DNA of 47,647 nt from Candidatus Zipacnadia bacterium (GTDB taxonomy: Bacteria; Armatimonadota; Zipacnadia; Zipacnadales; UBA5352), in NCBI GenBank assembly GCA_029820945.1, contig JALGUJ010000025.1, positions 1 to 47,647 on the forward strand, read 5' to 3'. Below the pieces are notes generated by a model. It made no database searches, had not been told where the DNA came from, and saw only the letters and a program-made list of their open reading frames with translations. A program made the position numbers and the translations under genes. This document shows positions 17,981 to 26,590 of this stretch, in pieces (position 1 is the stretch's first letter; each line of letters opens with the position of its first letter).

Positions 17981-19122
17981 CACTCGTCACTCCCACCCGT
18001 GCGTGCGTCCTTGTTCTTCAGCATCTGGGCGACGTCCCGCACCTGCTGGGCGCGATCGACGGGCGCCACCAGTACGCCGTCGGGCGTCGCGGCCACGATC
18101 ACGCCGTCCATGCCGATGACCGCGACGTGCATGCCGGCGCGCACGGTGTCCTCGTAGACCGCGCAGTCGCGGCAGTCGATCAGCAGCGGATCGCCGTAGG
18201 TGGCGTTGCCCTCCTCGTCGCGCGGGGCCACACGCCGCCAGGCGTCCCAGGCGCCCAGATCGTCCCACGGGAACCCCGCTCGCACCACCACCACGTTGCG
18301 CGAGCGCTCCATCAACGCGTAGTCCACCGACGTATCGGGCAGCTCCGCGAACAGCTCCTCTGCGTGCCCGGCGTCGCCATCGGCCATGGCCGCGGCCATC
18401 TCGCGGATGACGCGCGCGATCTCGGGCGCGGCCTCGTCGAGCTCCGCGAGGAAGGTCGAGCCGCGCCAGAAGAACATGCCGCCGTTCCACAGGAACAGGC
18501 CGCTGCGGTAGAACTTGACGGCGGTGTCGGCGTCGGGCTTCTCGCGGAAGCGTATCACGGGGTAGAGCCGCTCCGCCGCAGGCTCCTGGCCGGGCAGCTC
18601 GATGGGCTCGTCGCCCATCTCGATGTAGCCGTATCCGGTCTCCGGGCGCCCGGGCTCGATGCCGATGGTGACCAGCGCGTCGAGCCGCTCGGCCGCCGCC
18701 AGGGCCGTGCGCACGTTCTGGCGGAAGGTCTCCACGTCCCCGACGTGCTGGTCCGCGGGGATGATGGCGAAGATGGTCCGCTCCGGCGCCAGCCCCTGGC
18801 CGCCCATGGCCCAGGCCGTCGCCCACGCGACCGCGCCCATCGTGTTGCGCCGCGCGGGCTCGGCGATGACCCGGTCGTCCGCGACGGACAGCCCGGCTTG
18901 CAGGATCGGCTCGCGCAGCGTGCGGCTGGTGCAGATGACGAGCCGATCGCGGGGAATGAGGTCGCCGAGGCGATACACGGTATCCTCCAGCAGCGTTCGG
19001 TCGGACGGGCCGAGGGGCAAGAGCTGCTTGGGACGGTCCGGCCGCGAGATGGGCCAGAAGCGCTCGCCCACCCCGCCGGCCATGATTACGCCGATGCGCG
19101 TCGAGGCCGTCGCGTCCGCCAT
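17980..19122 (-). CDS. manC: mannose-1-phosphate guanylyltransferase
   Basis: The 380-residue nucleotidyltransferase makes GDP-mannose from mannose-1-phosphate and GTP. It shows the N-terminal GGVGERFWPISRPDRPKQ pyrophosphorylase signature, then EPARRNTMG, PADQHV, GYGYIE, FREKPD, WNGGMFFW and FPWDDLGAWDA, all standard for the family. It is the short monofunctional form without the C-terminal isomerase domain of bifunctional proteins, consistent with a separate manA downstream. The ATG at 19122 has GGAGG 8 nt upstream, so the longer frame to 19182 is not used. First gene of manC-manB-manA. GDP-mannose would feed surface glycans and, after further steps, GDP-fucose. Confidence 0.94.
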   Translation of the reverse strand: MADATASTRIGVIMAGGVGERFWPISRPDRPKQLLPLGPSDRTLLEDTVYRLGDLIPRDRLVICTSRTLREPILQAGLSVADDRVIAEPARRNTMGAVAWATAWAMGGQGLAPERTIFAIIPADQHVGDVETFRQNVRTALAAAERLDALVTIGIEPGRPETGYGYIEMGDEPIELPGQEPAAERLYPVIRFREKPDADTAVKFYRSGLFLWNGGMFFWRGSTFLAELDEAAPEIARVIREMAAAMADGDAGHAEELFAELPDTSVDYALMERSRNVVVVRAGFPWDDLGAWDAWRRVAPRDEEGNATYGDPLLIDCRDCAVYEDTVRAGMHVAVIGMDGVIVAATPDGVLVAPVDRAQQVRDVAQMLKNKDARTGGSDE

Positions 19123-19226
19123 CTGCCGCCCTCCTCGGGCATCCGTCGCCGTCCGCGCTGCGGGCAGTGCGTGTACAACCAAACACGTCCGGTGGCGCGA
19201 GGGTTCACGCCCCGGGCGGTGCCGCT

Positions 19227-19255
19227 ATCCTACCAAGCTCCGTCCCCGAGCGCAA
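19227..19255 (-). promoter_or_regulatory. promoter of the manC-manB-manA operon
   Basis: On the minus strand TTGCGC (19255-19250), a 17-nt spacer and TAGGAT (19232-19227) form a sigma-70-like promoter about 100 nt upstream of manC. The -35 hexamer and spacer length equal those of the marR promoter. Confidence 0.55.
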
Positions 19256-19363
19256 GAGCGGCCCGCTGCAGGGACGCAGGACCCGCCCGGCGCCGACGCG
19301 AATAGAGGGAATAGAGAGAACACTGACCGAACCGCCGCAGACCCCGCGCAAAGGGTGATGGCG

Positions 19364-20101
19364 ATGCGCCGATGCCTGCCGGGCGCATTTGCGCTGCTGA
19401 TCGCGCTTGTTCCGACCACAACGCCTCTCGCACAGGAGGATCAGGAGATGGCCGAGGATACTCTCCTCTTCGAGGACTTCGAGGACGGGATGGAGGGCTG
19501 GTGGGTCGAGGGAGGTGAGCGCGTCTGGGTCGAGGACGGCCGCCTGCACGTCAAGGCCGACCCGCCCGAGGGCTCCGAGGAGCCCTACGTCGCCACCGTC
19601 TGGTGCGAACAGCCCATCGAGGGCAACGTCAGGATCGAGTTCGACGCCCACGTCGTGAGCTCCAGCACGGACGTGAACAACGTCAACTTCTTCATGTTCT
19701 ACTCCGACCCCGAGGGCACGCCGCTGTATGACACGCGCGAGGACCGCGCCGACGCGGCATACGGCGACTACCACGTCCTGAACGGCAACATCATCACCTT
19801 CCTCAACGACACGCGCGAGGGGGCCGGTGACATCCCCGAGGGCGAGCAGAGGGCGCGCATACGCATCCGCCACTGTCCGGGGTTCGAGCTGCTGGGCGAG
19901 ACCTACAACTACCACTGCCAGGCGGGCAACACCTACCACGTGCAGATCGTCAAGCGCAACGACTTCATTCAGTTCTGGGTGGACGGGCGCTACCTGATCG
20001 GCGTGCGGGAGCCCGAGCCCTGGAGCGAGGGCCTGATCGGCCTGCGCACCTTCAGGACGTACCTGTGGTGGGACAACATCCAGGTGACGGCGATCAAGTA
20101 G
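19364..20101 (+). CDS. secreted concanavalin-like (DUF1961-like) protein
   Basis: The 245-residue product has a signal peptide (MRRCLPGAFALLIALVPTTTPLAQ) and a single beta-sandwich domain that starts FEDFEDGMEGWWVEGG and ends DNIQVTAIK, the layout of concanavalin-A-like glucanase/lectin domains. Inner motifs YGDYHVLNGNIITFLND and YHVQIVKRNDFIQFWVDG resemble DUF1961-type proteins found with polysaccharide-degrading genes. It probably binds or cleaves a glycan outside the cytoplasm; no catalytic residue can be named. The ATG at 19364 is preferred over 19358 because AAGGG is 8-9 nt upstream of it. It diverges from the man operon. Confidence 0.7.
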   Translation: MRRCLPGAFALLIALVPTTTPLAQEDQEMAEDTLLFEDFEDGMEGWWVEGGERVWVEDGRLHVKADPPEGSEEPYVATVWCEQPIEGNVRIEFDAHVVSSSTDVNNVNFFMFYSDPEGTPLYDTREDRADAAYGDYHVLNGNIITFLNDTREGAGDIPEGEQRARIRIRHCPGFELLGETYNYHCQAGNTYHVQIVKRNDFIQFWVDGRYLIGVREPEPWSEGLIGLRTFRTYLWWDNIQVTAIK

Positions 20102-20192
20102 GGCACGCAGCGGCAGTCCGGGGCGGGGGCGTGGGCCGGCGGGGCGGTCGTTGCCCGGCCGTCCGGACTGTGTATGTCAAGAGTGTTGTGCG

Positions 20193-20585
20193 ATGGGGTC
20201 AGGCGGCGGCGCGCCGTCGGTTGTCCTGCCGTCGCTCCTCGCGAGGCGCAGGCCGCCGGCCTGGGCGGTGGGAGCGACCCTCGCCTTGCCCGCCTTCGTC
20301 GCAGCGCCGATCGTGTTGTCGCCGTCGGACGAGCCGATCGTTCCGGGCGAGCCCACCGATCTCGACACAGGCCGCGTGTATACCGTGCCCGCCGACGGCG
20401 GCGAGCCGAGCGTGCTTGTTGAGCCGCCCGGTCGCTACGCGGACTGCGCCTGGTCGCCGGACGGGAGCGCCGTCGCGGTCGCGGGGTCGCCGGCGCACGG
20501 CTTCGGCGGGGCACTGCTGCTGCTCGGGGTCATCGCCTACTTCGCGATCTCCGCTGTCCTGCAGGTGACAGCCACGACGGGCTGA
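20193..20585 (+). CDS. truncated one-blade propeller membrane protein
   Basis: The 130-residue product has a membrane helix (about 22-42), one PD40/TolB blade (YADCAWSPDGSAVAVAG) and a second helix (about 105-123). The middle is clearly paralogous to the N-terminal part of the propeller protein at 22470: VYTVPADGGEPSVLVE matches VYVVSLADGRSEPLLP in position and chemistry, and both have the DCAW-PDG-AVAG core. The other six blades are missing. It therefore looks like an internal-deletion relic, perhaps still expressed. A weak TTGCCC, 16 nt, TATGTC pair (20151-20178) could be its promoter. The start is uncertain because no good SD is present. Confidence 0.5.
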   Translation: MGSGGGAPSVVLPSLLARRRPPAWAVGATLALPAFVAAPIVLSPSDEPIVPGEPTDLDTGRVYTVPADGGEPSVLVEPPGRYADCAWSPDGSAVAVAGSPAHGFGGALLLLGVIAYFAISAVLQVTATTG

Positions 20586-20644
20586 CGCCCGGCCCGGAAC
20601 TCTCCGCCCCCGGCCGAGTGTCTTAGTACGTGAGTCGCGTGCCG

Positions 20645-20680
20645 ACAACACGCCGTTGTGGGGCAGGCCGGGGGCCTGCC
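20645..20680. repeat. two adjacent hairpins in the leader of the VWFA gene
   Basis: ACAAC/GTTGT (20645-20649 with 20655-20659) is followed at once by the perfect 8-bp stem GGCAGGCC/GGCCTGCC (20662-20669 with 20673-20680, 3-nt loop). They lie between the truncated propeller gene and the SD of the VWFA gene and could end the first transcript or attenuate the second. Confidence 0.45.
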
Positions 20681-20704
20681 GCGCCGTGGCGGGAGGTGCC
20701 AGCA

Positions 20705-22444
20705 ATGCTATTGGCATCCAGCCGCGTGCTGAGAGTCGCAGGCGCAATGATGGTCGCGCTGACCATGTCATGGTTGCTGGCCGGGTGTCCCGCGGCGCGG
20801 GAGAAGGGACGGCCGGTGGAGGAGGGTGCGGTGCCGCCTCCCGATGAGGCGCCGATGATGGAGGAGGCCGCCGAAGCCGCGCCGGGGCTGGCCGGCGATG
20901 CGGCCGGAGCCGAGGGGGAGGAGGCGGCACCGGACCGCAACGCCTGGGTCTCAAGCAGCTACCTGGGCGGCAGCGGCGCGCGCGAGCGCCTCGCCAAGCT
21001 CATCGAAGAGGGCGTGATGGTCGGCGGGGAGATGGTCAAGCTGGAGGCCTTCTCGCGCGAGTACAGCCAGTCCTTCGAGATCCCCACCGACCAGGCCATG
21101 AGCCTGACCGCCGAGACCGAGCAGGCGAAGATCGTGCGAGGCGGCGGGAACACCTTCCTGCAGGTGGGCCTGCAGGCCATCAAGCGGGAGGCGCCGAGGC
21201 GTCCGCAGCTTAACGTCTGCCTGGTCATCGACCGCAGCGGGTCGATGATGGATGAGGGGAAGATGGAGTACGCCCGCAGGGCCGCGATGGAGCTCGTCGA
21301 TCGGCTGGCCGAGACGGACACCGTCGCGGTGGTCGCCTACGACGACCGCGCGAACGTGGTCGTCCCGGCAACGACGGCGCGGGACAAGGGGTCGATCCGC
21401 GACCGTATCGCCCGGCTGGGGCCCGGCGGCTCCACGGACATCCACTCGGGGCTGGAGGCGGGCTACGCCGAAGTCCGCAAGAACATGGGCGCGGAGTCGC
21501 TCAACAAGGTCATCCTGCTCTCCGACGGCATGGTAACCGCCGGGATTGCCGACCCGAACTCCTTCGCGCGACTGACCGCGGGCGCCTTCGATGACGACAT
21601 CGAGACCACCGCTATCGGCATGGGGCTGGACTACGACGAGCGGCTCATGATGACCGTGGCGCGCGAGGGGAAGGGCAACTACCACTTCATCCGCGACGCC
21701 GCCACCATCGGGGACATCCTCCACGAGGAGATGGAGGAGCTGACGCAGGTGGTCGCCAAGGCCGTGCGCCTGCGCATCAAGCTCGCCGACGACGTGGAGC
21801 TGATCCGGGTGCTGGGCTCCTCGCAGCTCGAGGATGAGGAGGTCGAGCGCATCAAGACAACCGAGCGCGCGCAGGACGAGCGGCTGCGCCGGGAGCTGGG
21901 CATCACGACCGACCGGGAGGACATCGAGGACGAGCCGGGCATCAAGATGATGATCCCGCAGTTCTCGATGGGCTCGAGCCACGTGGTGATGCTGGAGATC
22001 AAGGTGCCGCCGGGCAGCGGCACCAGGACCGTGGCGGACGTCTACCTCAAGTACAAGGACATCGTCTTCCGGACGAACCGGGACATCGAGACGAAGGCCA
22101 CGATCGAGTACACGCCATCGAGGGAGACCGCGGTGGCGTCGATCCGGCAGCCTGTGAAAAAGAACGTGCTGGGCTTCCAGACCGGCGAGGCGCTCAAGAC
22201 CGCCGCCGCGCTCATCCAGCGGGGGAAGCACGGCAGGGCCGCGGAGGTGATCGACGAGCAGATGGTGCTGCTGGGCATCGCGGCGCAGGAGTGGCGCGAC
22301 GCGGACCTCGACCGGGACGGCGAGCTGCTCGCGGCCTACCGCGATGTCATCGCCGGCATGGGCTCGGAGTACGCCGCCGACCCGGAGCTGGGCGACTACC
22401 TGGTGAAGTCGCTGACCTACTCGGCGTATCAGCGGACGCACTGA
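20705..22444 (+). CDS. VWFA-domain lipoprotein (YfbK-like)
   Basis: The 579-residue product has a lipoprotein signal ending LLAGC (Cys28), a flexible acidic Glu/Ala/Pro linker (about 35-80), and a von Willebrand factor A domain (about 169-340). The MIDAS metal site is complete: DRSGS at 176-180, Thr-Asp in GGSTDIHSG, and LLSDGM. The C-terminal part resembles the DUF3520 region of YfbK-like proteins. Such proteins act as metal-dependent binding platforms on the outer envelope; their partners are generally unknown. The ATG at 20705 has GGAGG about 9 nt upstream. Two further envelope genes follow on the same strand after short gaps (25 and 45 nt), so an operon is likely. Confidence 0.85.
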   Translation: MLLASSRVLRVAGAMMVALTMSWLLAGCPAAREKGRPVEEGAVPPPDEAPMMEEAAEAAPGLAGDAAGAEGEEAAPDRNAWVSSSYLGGSGARERLAKLIEEGVMVGGEMVKLEAFSREYSQSFEIPTDQAMSLTAETEQAKIVRGGGNTFLQVGLQAIKREAPRRPQLNVCLVIDRSGSMMDEGKMEYARRAAMELVDRLAETDTVAVVAYDDRANVVVPATTARDKGSIRDRIARLGPGGSTDIHSGLEAGYAEVRKNMGAESLNKVILLSDGMVTAGIADPNSFARLTAGAFDDDIETTAIGMGLDYDERLMMTVAREGKGNYHFIRDAATIGDILHEEMEELTQVVAKAVRLRIKLADDVELIRVLGSSQLEDEEVERIKTTERAQDERLRRELGITTDREDIEDEPGIKMMIPQFSMGSSHVVMLEIKVPPGSGTRTVADVYLKYKDIVFRTNRDIETKATIEYTPSRETAVASIRQPVKKNVLGFQTGEALKTAAALIQRGKHGRAAEVIDEQMVLLGIAAQEWRDADLDRDGELLAAYRDVIAGMGSEYAADPELGDYLVKSLTYSAYQRTH

Positions 22445-22469
22445 GCCTGAGCGAAGGGAGCCGCCGCAG

Positions 22470-23900
22470 GTGACCGTTCTGGCCGTCGGCGTCATCGTCG
22501 GCGTGGTGGTGGGGGTATTCGCCCATCGCGGCCGGATCGCGGCGCCAGCCTGGGCGGCGGGGCTGGCGGCGGCGATCGTCGCTGCCCTGCTGGCGATGGT
22601 GGCGAGCGGGCTGAGCAGGTCGGACGGTGAGCAGTGGCTGGCGGCCGACATGGTCTACGTGGTGAGCCTCGCCGACGGCCGGAGTGAGCCGCTGCTCCCG
22701 GAGCGAGGGTTCTACGGCGACTGTGCGTGGGCACCGGACGGCGGCCCTCTGGCCGTGGCGGGAGTGGCGGCCGCCGGGGCAACGGGTTCGCTGGAGCTGA
22801 TGGACGCGCGTGGCGACGCCCCCGCATTCTCACCCGACGGGCGCAACCTGGCATATGCCGCCGGGGGGCTTGATGTCGGCGGCGCGCCCACGGTGGAATT
22901 GCATGTCGTCAGCGTGGAAGGTCGAAGCGATCGGCTGCTCGTGACGCGGCCGGGGGACCTCGAGGACCTCGTCTGGGCACCGGATGGCGACCGCATCGCG
23001 CTGGTGACGAACCTGCGCCGCATCGTGACGATGCCCGCGCACGAAGACCGTCTCGCGGTCATCGTTGATGTCGCGACCGGCGAGATGCAGCCGTTCAAGC
23101 CCGGCCCCGCGTCGCCGGGAAGCCTCTCATGGGCGCCGGACGGTGAGCGGCTGGTATTCGACTCGCTGGAGGAGCCGGGCATCTTCGTGGCGTACACGGA
23201 CGGCTCGGAACTGGAGCAGGTGGCCGACGACGGCCACGCGCCGGCATGGTCGCCGAACCGGGATCTCATCGCGTTCAAGCGCGACGAGCCGGAGGGATAC
23301 GGGATCTGGATGATGGACGCGGACGGAGAGAACCAGCGGAAGCTGGCCTCGGCGCCGACCGGTCCGCCCTTTGCGACGGGCCCGCTGCACTGGTCGCCGG
23401 ATGGCAACCTGCTGGCGTGGTGGGCCTGCCATGCGATGTGGCCGGAGATCACGGTGATGCCGACCGCCGGGGGTGAGGCGCGAACGGTCGCGACCATCCA
23501 CACCTTCGAGCCCGCGTTCACCCGCCTCGAGGCGCGTCCGTCCCTGAGGTCCGTCTGTGAGCGACTCAGTGGCGCGAACAAGCGGCCTGAGGGAGATCTG
23601 CGGGAGTACTCCTTCACTCGTCCACGGCCGGCGCAGATCGCGTGGTCCGGTGACTCGACGCGGATCGCATATACGTCGGAAATGCCAAAGGCGCGCGCCG
23701 CGAGGGACGCTAACCTGATGGCCAACCGGCTGATTCTGCTGCCTCTTGGGCTCGGTCCGCCGGTCGCGCTCATCGGATGCATATACGGGTGGCGGCGACG
23801 CGGGAGCGACCGGCCGACGGTGCTGTGCGCGGTACTGATGGCGGGCGTGACGCTGCTGACCGCGTTCGTGGTATTCGTGTTCCTGCCGACTCTCGACTGA
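22470..23900 (+). CDS. membrane-anchored seven-blade TolB-like propeller
   Basis: The 476-residue product has two N-terminal helices (about 3-17 and 29-49), seven PD40/TolB-type strands and two C-terminal helices (about 414-435 and 445-472). The strand motifs are DCAWAPDGGPLAVAG, PAFSPDGRNLAYAAG, LVWAPDGDRIALVTN, LSWAPDGERLVFDS, PAWSPNRDLIAFKRD, LHWSPDGNLLAWWA and IAWSGDSTRIAYTSE. The propeller is thus held between membrane segments, unlike soluble periplasmic TolB. Start is GTG at 22470 with AGGGAG 9 nt upstream. The N-terminal third has a truncated paralogue at 20193. It is probably a scaffold or sensor for protein contacts; no enzyme motif is visible. Confidence 0.8.
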   Translation: MTVLAVGVIVGVVVGVFAHRGRIAAPAWAAGLAAAIVAALLAMVASGLSRSDGEQWLAADMVYVVSLADGRSEPLLPERGFYGDCAWAPDGGPLAVAGVAAAGATGSLELMDARGDAPAFSPDGRNLAYAAGGLDVGGAPTVELHVVSVEGRSDRLLVTRPGDLEDLVWAPDGDRIALVTNLRRIVTMPAHEDRLAVIVDVATGEMQPFKPGPASPGSLSWAPDGERLVFDSLEEPGIFVAYTDGSELEQVADDGHAPAWSPNRDLIAFKRDEPEGYGIWMMDADGENQRKLASAPTGPPFATGPLHWSPDGNLLAWWACHAMWPEITVMPTAGGEARTVATIHTFEPAFTRLEARPSLRSVCERLSGANKRPEGDLREYSFTRPRPAQIAWSGDSTRIAYTSEMPKARAARDANLMANRLILLPLGLGPPVALIGCIYGWRRRGSDRPTVLCAVLMAGVTLLTAFVVFVFLPTLD

Positions 23901-23945
23901 TGGTTGTCGATTGACGACCTGCGACGTGAAGGGAGAGCAGGCGCG

Positions 23946-25022
23946 ATGAGATGGCTGATAGCTCTGGCAGTGGCGGGCCTGCCGATCGGAGCGCCCGCCC
24001 TCGCACAGGGCGAGATCGAGGGCTTCGTGCGCGCGGCGCAGGTGCAGGTGCCGCCGACCGGCCGCGAGGTGGCCATCCCCGTCCCGCAGGGCACGGCCGG
24101 CTCGGACCTGCGCGTGGTGCTCGGCGGCAGCTTTGCGTGCTCCTACAACGGCCGCAGCTACGATGCGGCGGACGGCTACATCCGCTGGTCGCCGGAGCAG
24201 ATGCGCATCGCCGAGCGGGACGCGCGGCAGCATCGCTACGTGCTGCGACCCTCCACGGAGGGCGCGGCCCCCGAGTCGGTCAGCGCGTGGGTGGACGTGG
24301 ACCGGCTGGTGCGCGAGCTGATCGTCACGCCCTCGGAGGTGCGCGAGTCGCTCAGCGGCGACGTGCGCCTGGAGCTATGGGTGGCGAAGCGGGCGGGGAG
24401 TGTGCTGGCGATCATCCTGCCCGTCGCGGCCGCGGTGCTGGTGATCGGGGGTCTGGCGGCGGTCTCGACGCGCCGCGCGCAGCAGAGCATGGCGGACGTG
24501 GACGACCTGCTGCGCCGCATTGAGCGCAAGTACGCGACGGCCACGGGCAGCGCCCGCGAGCGCGACTGGGACACCGCGGAGTTCGAGGACAAGCTCGCGG
24601 AGCTTCGCGGCAGCGCCGAGCACCTCGCCGGGCAGATCGCGACCTTCCGCCGCACGGCGCGCACGGTCGATCGCGACCAGCTCGAGCAGGAGATCGCCGA
24701 TGCGCAGCGGCGTCTGGCGGCCGCGGAACGCGAGGACCTGCGCGCGGAGCTGCAGTCGGTCATTGAGGCGAAGCGGCGACTGCGCGACCTGCTTGAGGAC
24801 AGCGCGGCGACGCAGCAGCGGTGCCTGCTGCGGCTCTCGCGCATCGAGTCGGCGCTGGACACCGCCGTGGTGCAGATCGCCGAGCAGGACGGCCGCATGG
24901 CCGACCGTGGCGCCGATCGCGATGCCATCGAGGGGCTTGAGCGGGAGCTGCGGGCCACCGACGAGACGATCGAGGAGCTGAAGTTCCTGGAGGACCCCGA
25001 GGCGCCCGCACCGGGGGAGTGA
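23946..25022 (+). CDS. exported single-pass membrane protein with C-terminal coiled coil
   Basis: The 358-residue product has a signal peptide cut near Ala20 (PALAQ), an extracytoplasmic strand-rich domain (about 22-148), one transmembrane helix (151-174, ends in TRRAQQ) and a long charged coiled coil (about 180-345, rich in Arg, Glu, Ala, Leu) that should lie in the cytoplasm. I recognise no family. The layout, a sensor-like outer domain joined to a cytoplasmic rod, suggests signal or force transfer, but no output domain is present. Start ATG at 23946 has GGGAG 10 nt upstream; the longer frame from 23904 is less likely. It ends the plus-strand envelope run and meets the ankyrin gene head-on. 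Confidence 0.7.
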   Translation: MRWLIALAVAGLPIGAPALAQGEIEGFVRAAQVQVPPTGREVAIPVPQGTAGSDLRVVLGGSFACSYNGRSYDAADGYIRWSPEQMRIAERDARQHRYVLRPSTEGAAPESVSAWVDVDRLVRELIVTPSEVRESLSGDVRLELWVAKRAGSVLAIILPVAAAVLVIGGLAAVSTRRAQQSMADVDDLLRRIERKYATATGSARERDWDTAEFEDKLAELRGSAEHLAGQIATFRRTARTVDRDQLEQEIADAQRRLAAAEREDLRAELQSVIEAKRRLRDLLEDSAATQQRCLLRLSRIESALDTAVVQIAEQDGRMADRGADRDAIEGLERELRATDETIEELKFLEDPEAPAPGE

Positions 25023-25052
25023 GCGGGCACCCCTCAGCGGCAGCAATGCCGT

Positions 25053-25090
25053 GTAGGGCTTCGCGCTCCGCGGCGACCGCGAGCCCCTAC
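25053..25090. terminator. bidirectional terminator-like hairpin between convergent genes
   Basis: GTAGGGCTTCGCG (25053-25065) pairs with CGCGAGCCCCTAC (25078-25090) in 12 of 13 positions, with one C-C mismatch, one G-T wobble and a 12-nt loop. It sits in the 64-nt gap between the convergent coiled-coil and ankyrin genes and includes the ankyrin stop codon. No T-tract is present. Confidence 0.5.
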
Positions 25091-26583
25091 TGGGAGCGCA
25101 CGAACCGCTGGATCTCCTCGACGACCTCCGTATGGCCCTTCTGCCCGGCAAGAGCCTGCGCGGTGTGTCCCAGATCGTCCTTGAGCAGGACCTGCGACCC
25201 GCGGGTGAGGAGCAGACGCACGACCTCCAGGCGCCCGTGCTCGGCGGCATCATGCAACGGTATGCGCCCATCTCCGTCCGTGGCATTCAGATCGGCTCCG
25301 GCGTCCAGCAGCGCCTCTGCGGCCGCGACATTCCCCCTCGCCGCCGCGAGGTGAAGCGGCGTGGTGCCCGCGTCGGTGCGCGCGTTGACGGATGCGCCCG
25401 CCTGGACGAGGAGACGGATGATGCCCGCATGGCCCTCGCGGGCCGCCTCGTGCAGCGGGGTGGAGCGCCAGGCGGCCGCCGCCTCAGCGTTCGCGCCCGA
25501 TTCCAGCAGCACCTCCGCGACCTCCGTTGCCCCCTGCGAAGCGGCCAGGTGCAGAGCGGTGTTCCCGTACCTGTCCTCGGCATTCACCGGAGTGCCGGCC
25601 TCCAGCAGCAGCGCCGCTGACGAGGCGGCGTCGGCCAGCGCCGCGAAATGAAGGGCCGTCCTCTCCTCCGGGCCGGTCTCCGCGGGGTCGGCGCCGAGCC
25701 GCAGCAGCTTCTCGGTCTGCTCCGCGTCGCCGAGCATCGCCGCCAGCTCGATGCTCCACTCAGCGCCATGGTCGAGCAACAGCCGGGCCAGCTCCCGGTG
25801 CCCGCTGAGGGCCGCGAGCTCCGCCGCCGTGTAGCCGTCGCTGTTGCGGACGTGCGTGTTCGCGCCATGCTCCAGCAGCGCGAGCGCTATCGTCTCCCGG
25901 CCGCCGCGACAGGCCTCATGAAGCGGAGTGCCGTCCTCGTCATCGAGCGCGTTCGGGTCGGCGCCGGCCGCCAGGAGCACGTGCGCGACGTCCTGCCGGC
26001 CCCTCTCGACCGCGAGATGCAGCGGCGTCGATGCCGTCGCATCGAGTGCGGAGATGTCGGCTCCCGCCTCGAGAAGAAGCACGACGGCCTCTACCTCACC
26101 CCAGCGCGCGGCCTCATGCAGAGGCGCCGCGCCGAACGCGTTCCTGGCGTCCAGATGGCCCCCGCGCGCCAAGAGCAGGTCGAGCACCTCGACCTGACCG
26201 TGGACCGCCGCCATGTGCATCGGCGTCATCCCAAGCTCGTTCGCGGCATTGGGGTTGGCACCATGCGCGAGCAGCATGGCGGCGATCTCCGTACGGACGC
26301 TGCTCGCGGCGATGTGCAGGGGCTGATCGCCATCCATATCGATAGCGGAGACCTGGGCACCATGGGCAAGGAGGATGCCGGTGATCTCCGCATCCCCCAG
26401 GAACGCCGCCCAGTGCAACGGCGTCCAGCCATCGCGCAGGTCGCGCACGTTGGGACCGGCACCGGCGTCCAACAAGCGCTCCACTTCGTCTTCATCCCCG
26501 GCTCTGACCGCCTCGATCAGGTCCGCATGTACGACCGTGCACAGCAACAGCGGGATAGTGATGCATGTGCCGGCTCGTCGCAC
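25087..26583 (-). CDS. exported ankyrin-repeat protein, 15 repeats
   Basis: The 498-residue product starts with a short signal peptide (MRRAGTCITIPLLLCTVVHA). About 15 ankyrin repeats follow with no gap and no other domain, typified by DGWTPLHWAAFLGDAEITGI and AGTTPLHLAAARGNVAAAEA. The first and last repeats are cap-like, and the eighth and ninth are degenerate (LAALSGHRELARLLLDHGAE, then a shortened unit). Ankyrin stacks bind proteins; export makes a periplasmic or surface role likely. The GTG at 26583 is chosen because GAGGAGG (26591-26597) lies 7 nt upstream and the signal peptide then begins at once; longer starts at 26640 and 26646 lack an SD and would bury the signal. It converges on the envelope gene run. 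Confidence 0.85.
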   Translation of the reverse strand: MRRAGTCITIPLLLCTVVHADLIEAVRAGDEDEVERLLDAGAGPNVRDLRDGWTPLHWAAFLGDAEITGILLAHGAQVSAIDMDGDQPLHIAASSVRTEIAAMLLAHGANPNAANELGMTPMHMAAVHGQVEVLDLLLARGGHLDARNAFGAAPLHEAARWGEVEAVVLLLEAGADISALDATASTPLHLAVERGRQDVAHVLLAAGADPNALDDEDGTPLHEACRGGRETIALALLEHGANTHVRNSDGYTAAELAALSGHRELARLLLDHGAEWSIELAAMLGDAEQTEKLLRLGADPAETGPEERTALHFAALADAASSAALLLEAGTPVNAEDRYGNTALHLAASQGATEVAEVLLESGANAEAAAAWRSTPLHEAAREGHAGIIRLLVQAGASVNARTDAGTTPLHLAAARGNVAAAEALLDAGADLNATDGDGRIPLHDAAEHGRLEVVRLLLTRGSQVLLKDDLGHTAQALAGQKGHTEVVEEIQRFVRSQ

Positions 26584-26590
26584 GAGAACG

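Noticed and set aside
16418-18157. 579-codon plus-strand frame over manB
   Set aside because: Shadow of manB and manC, which have complete active-site motifs on the other strand.
20951-22651. 566-codon minus-strand frame over the VWFA gene
   Set aside because: His/Arg/Val-rich antisense frame without SD; the VWFA gene on the plus strand has a full MIDAS and lipobox.
25087-26583. Ankyrin repeats as a CRISPR-like or tandem DNA repeat
   Set aside because: Repetition is at protein level with diverged codons; no constant DNA repeat with unique spacers exists here or elsewhere in the window.
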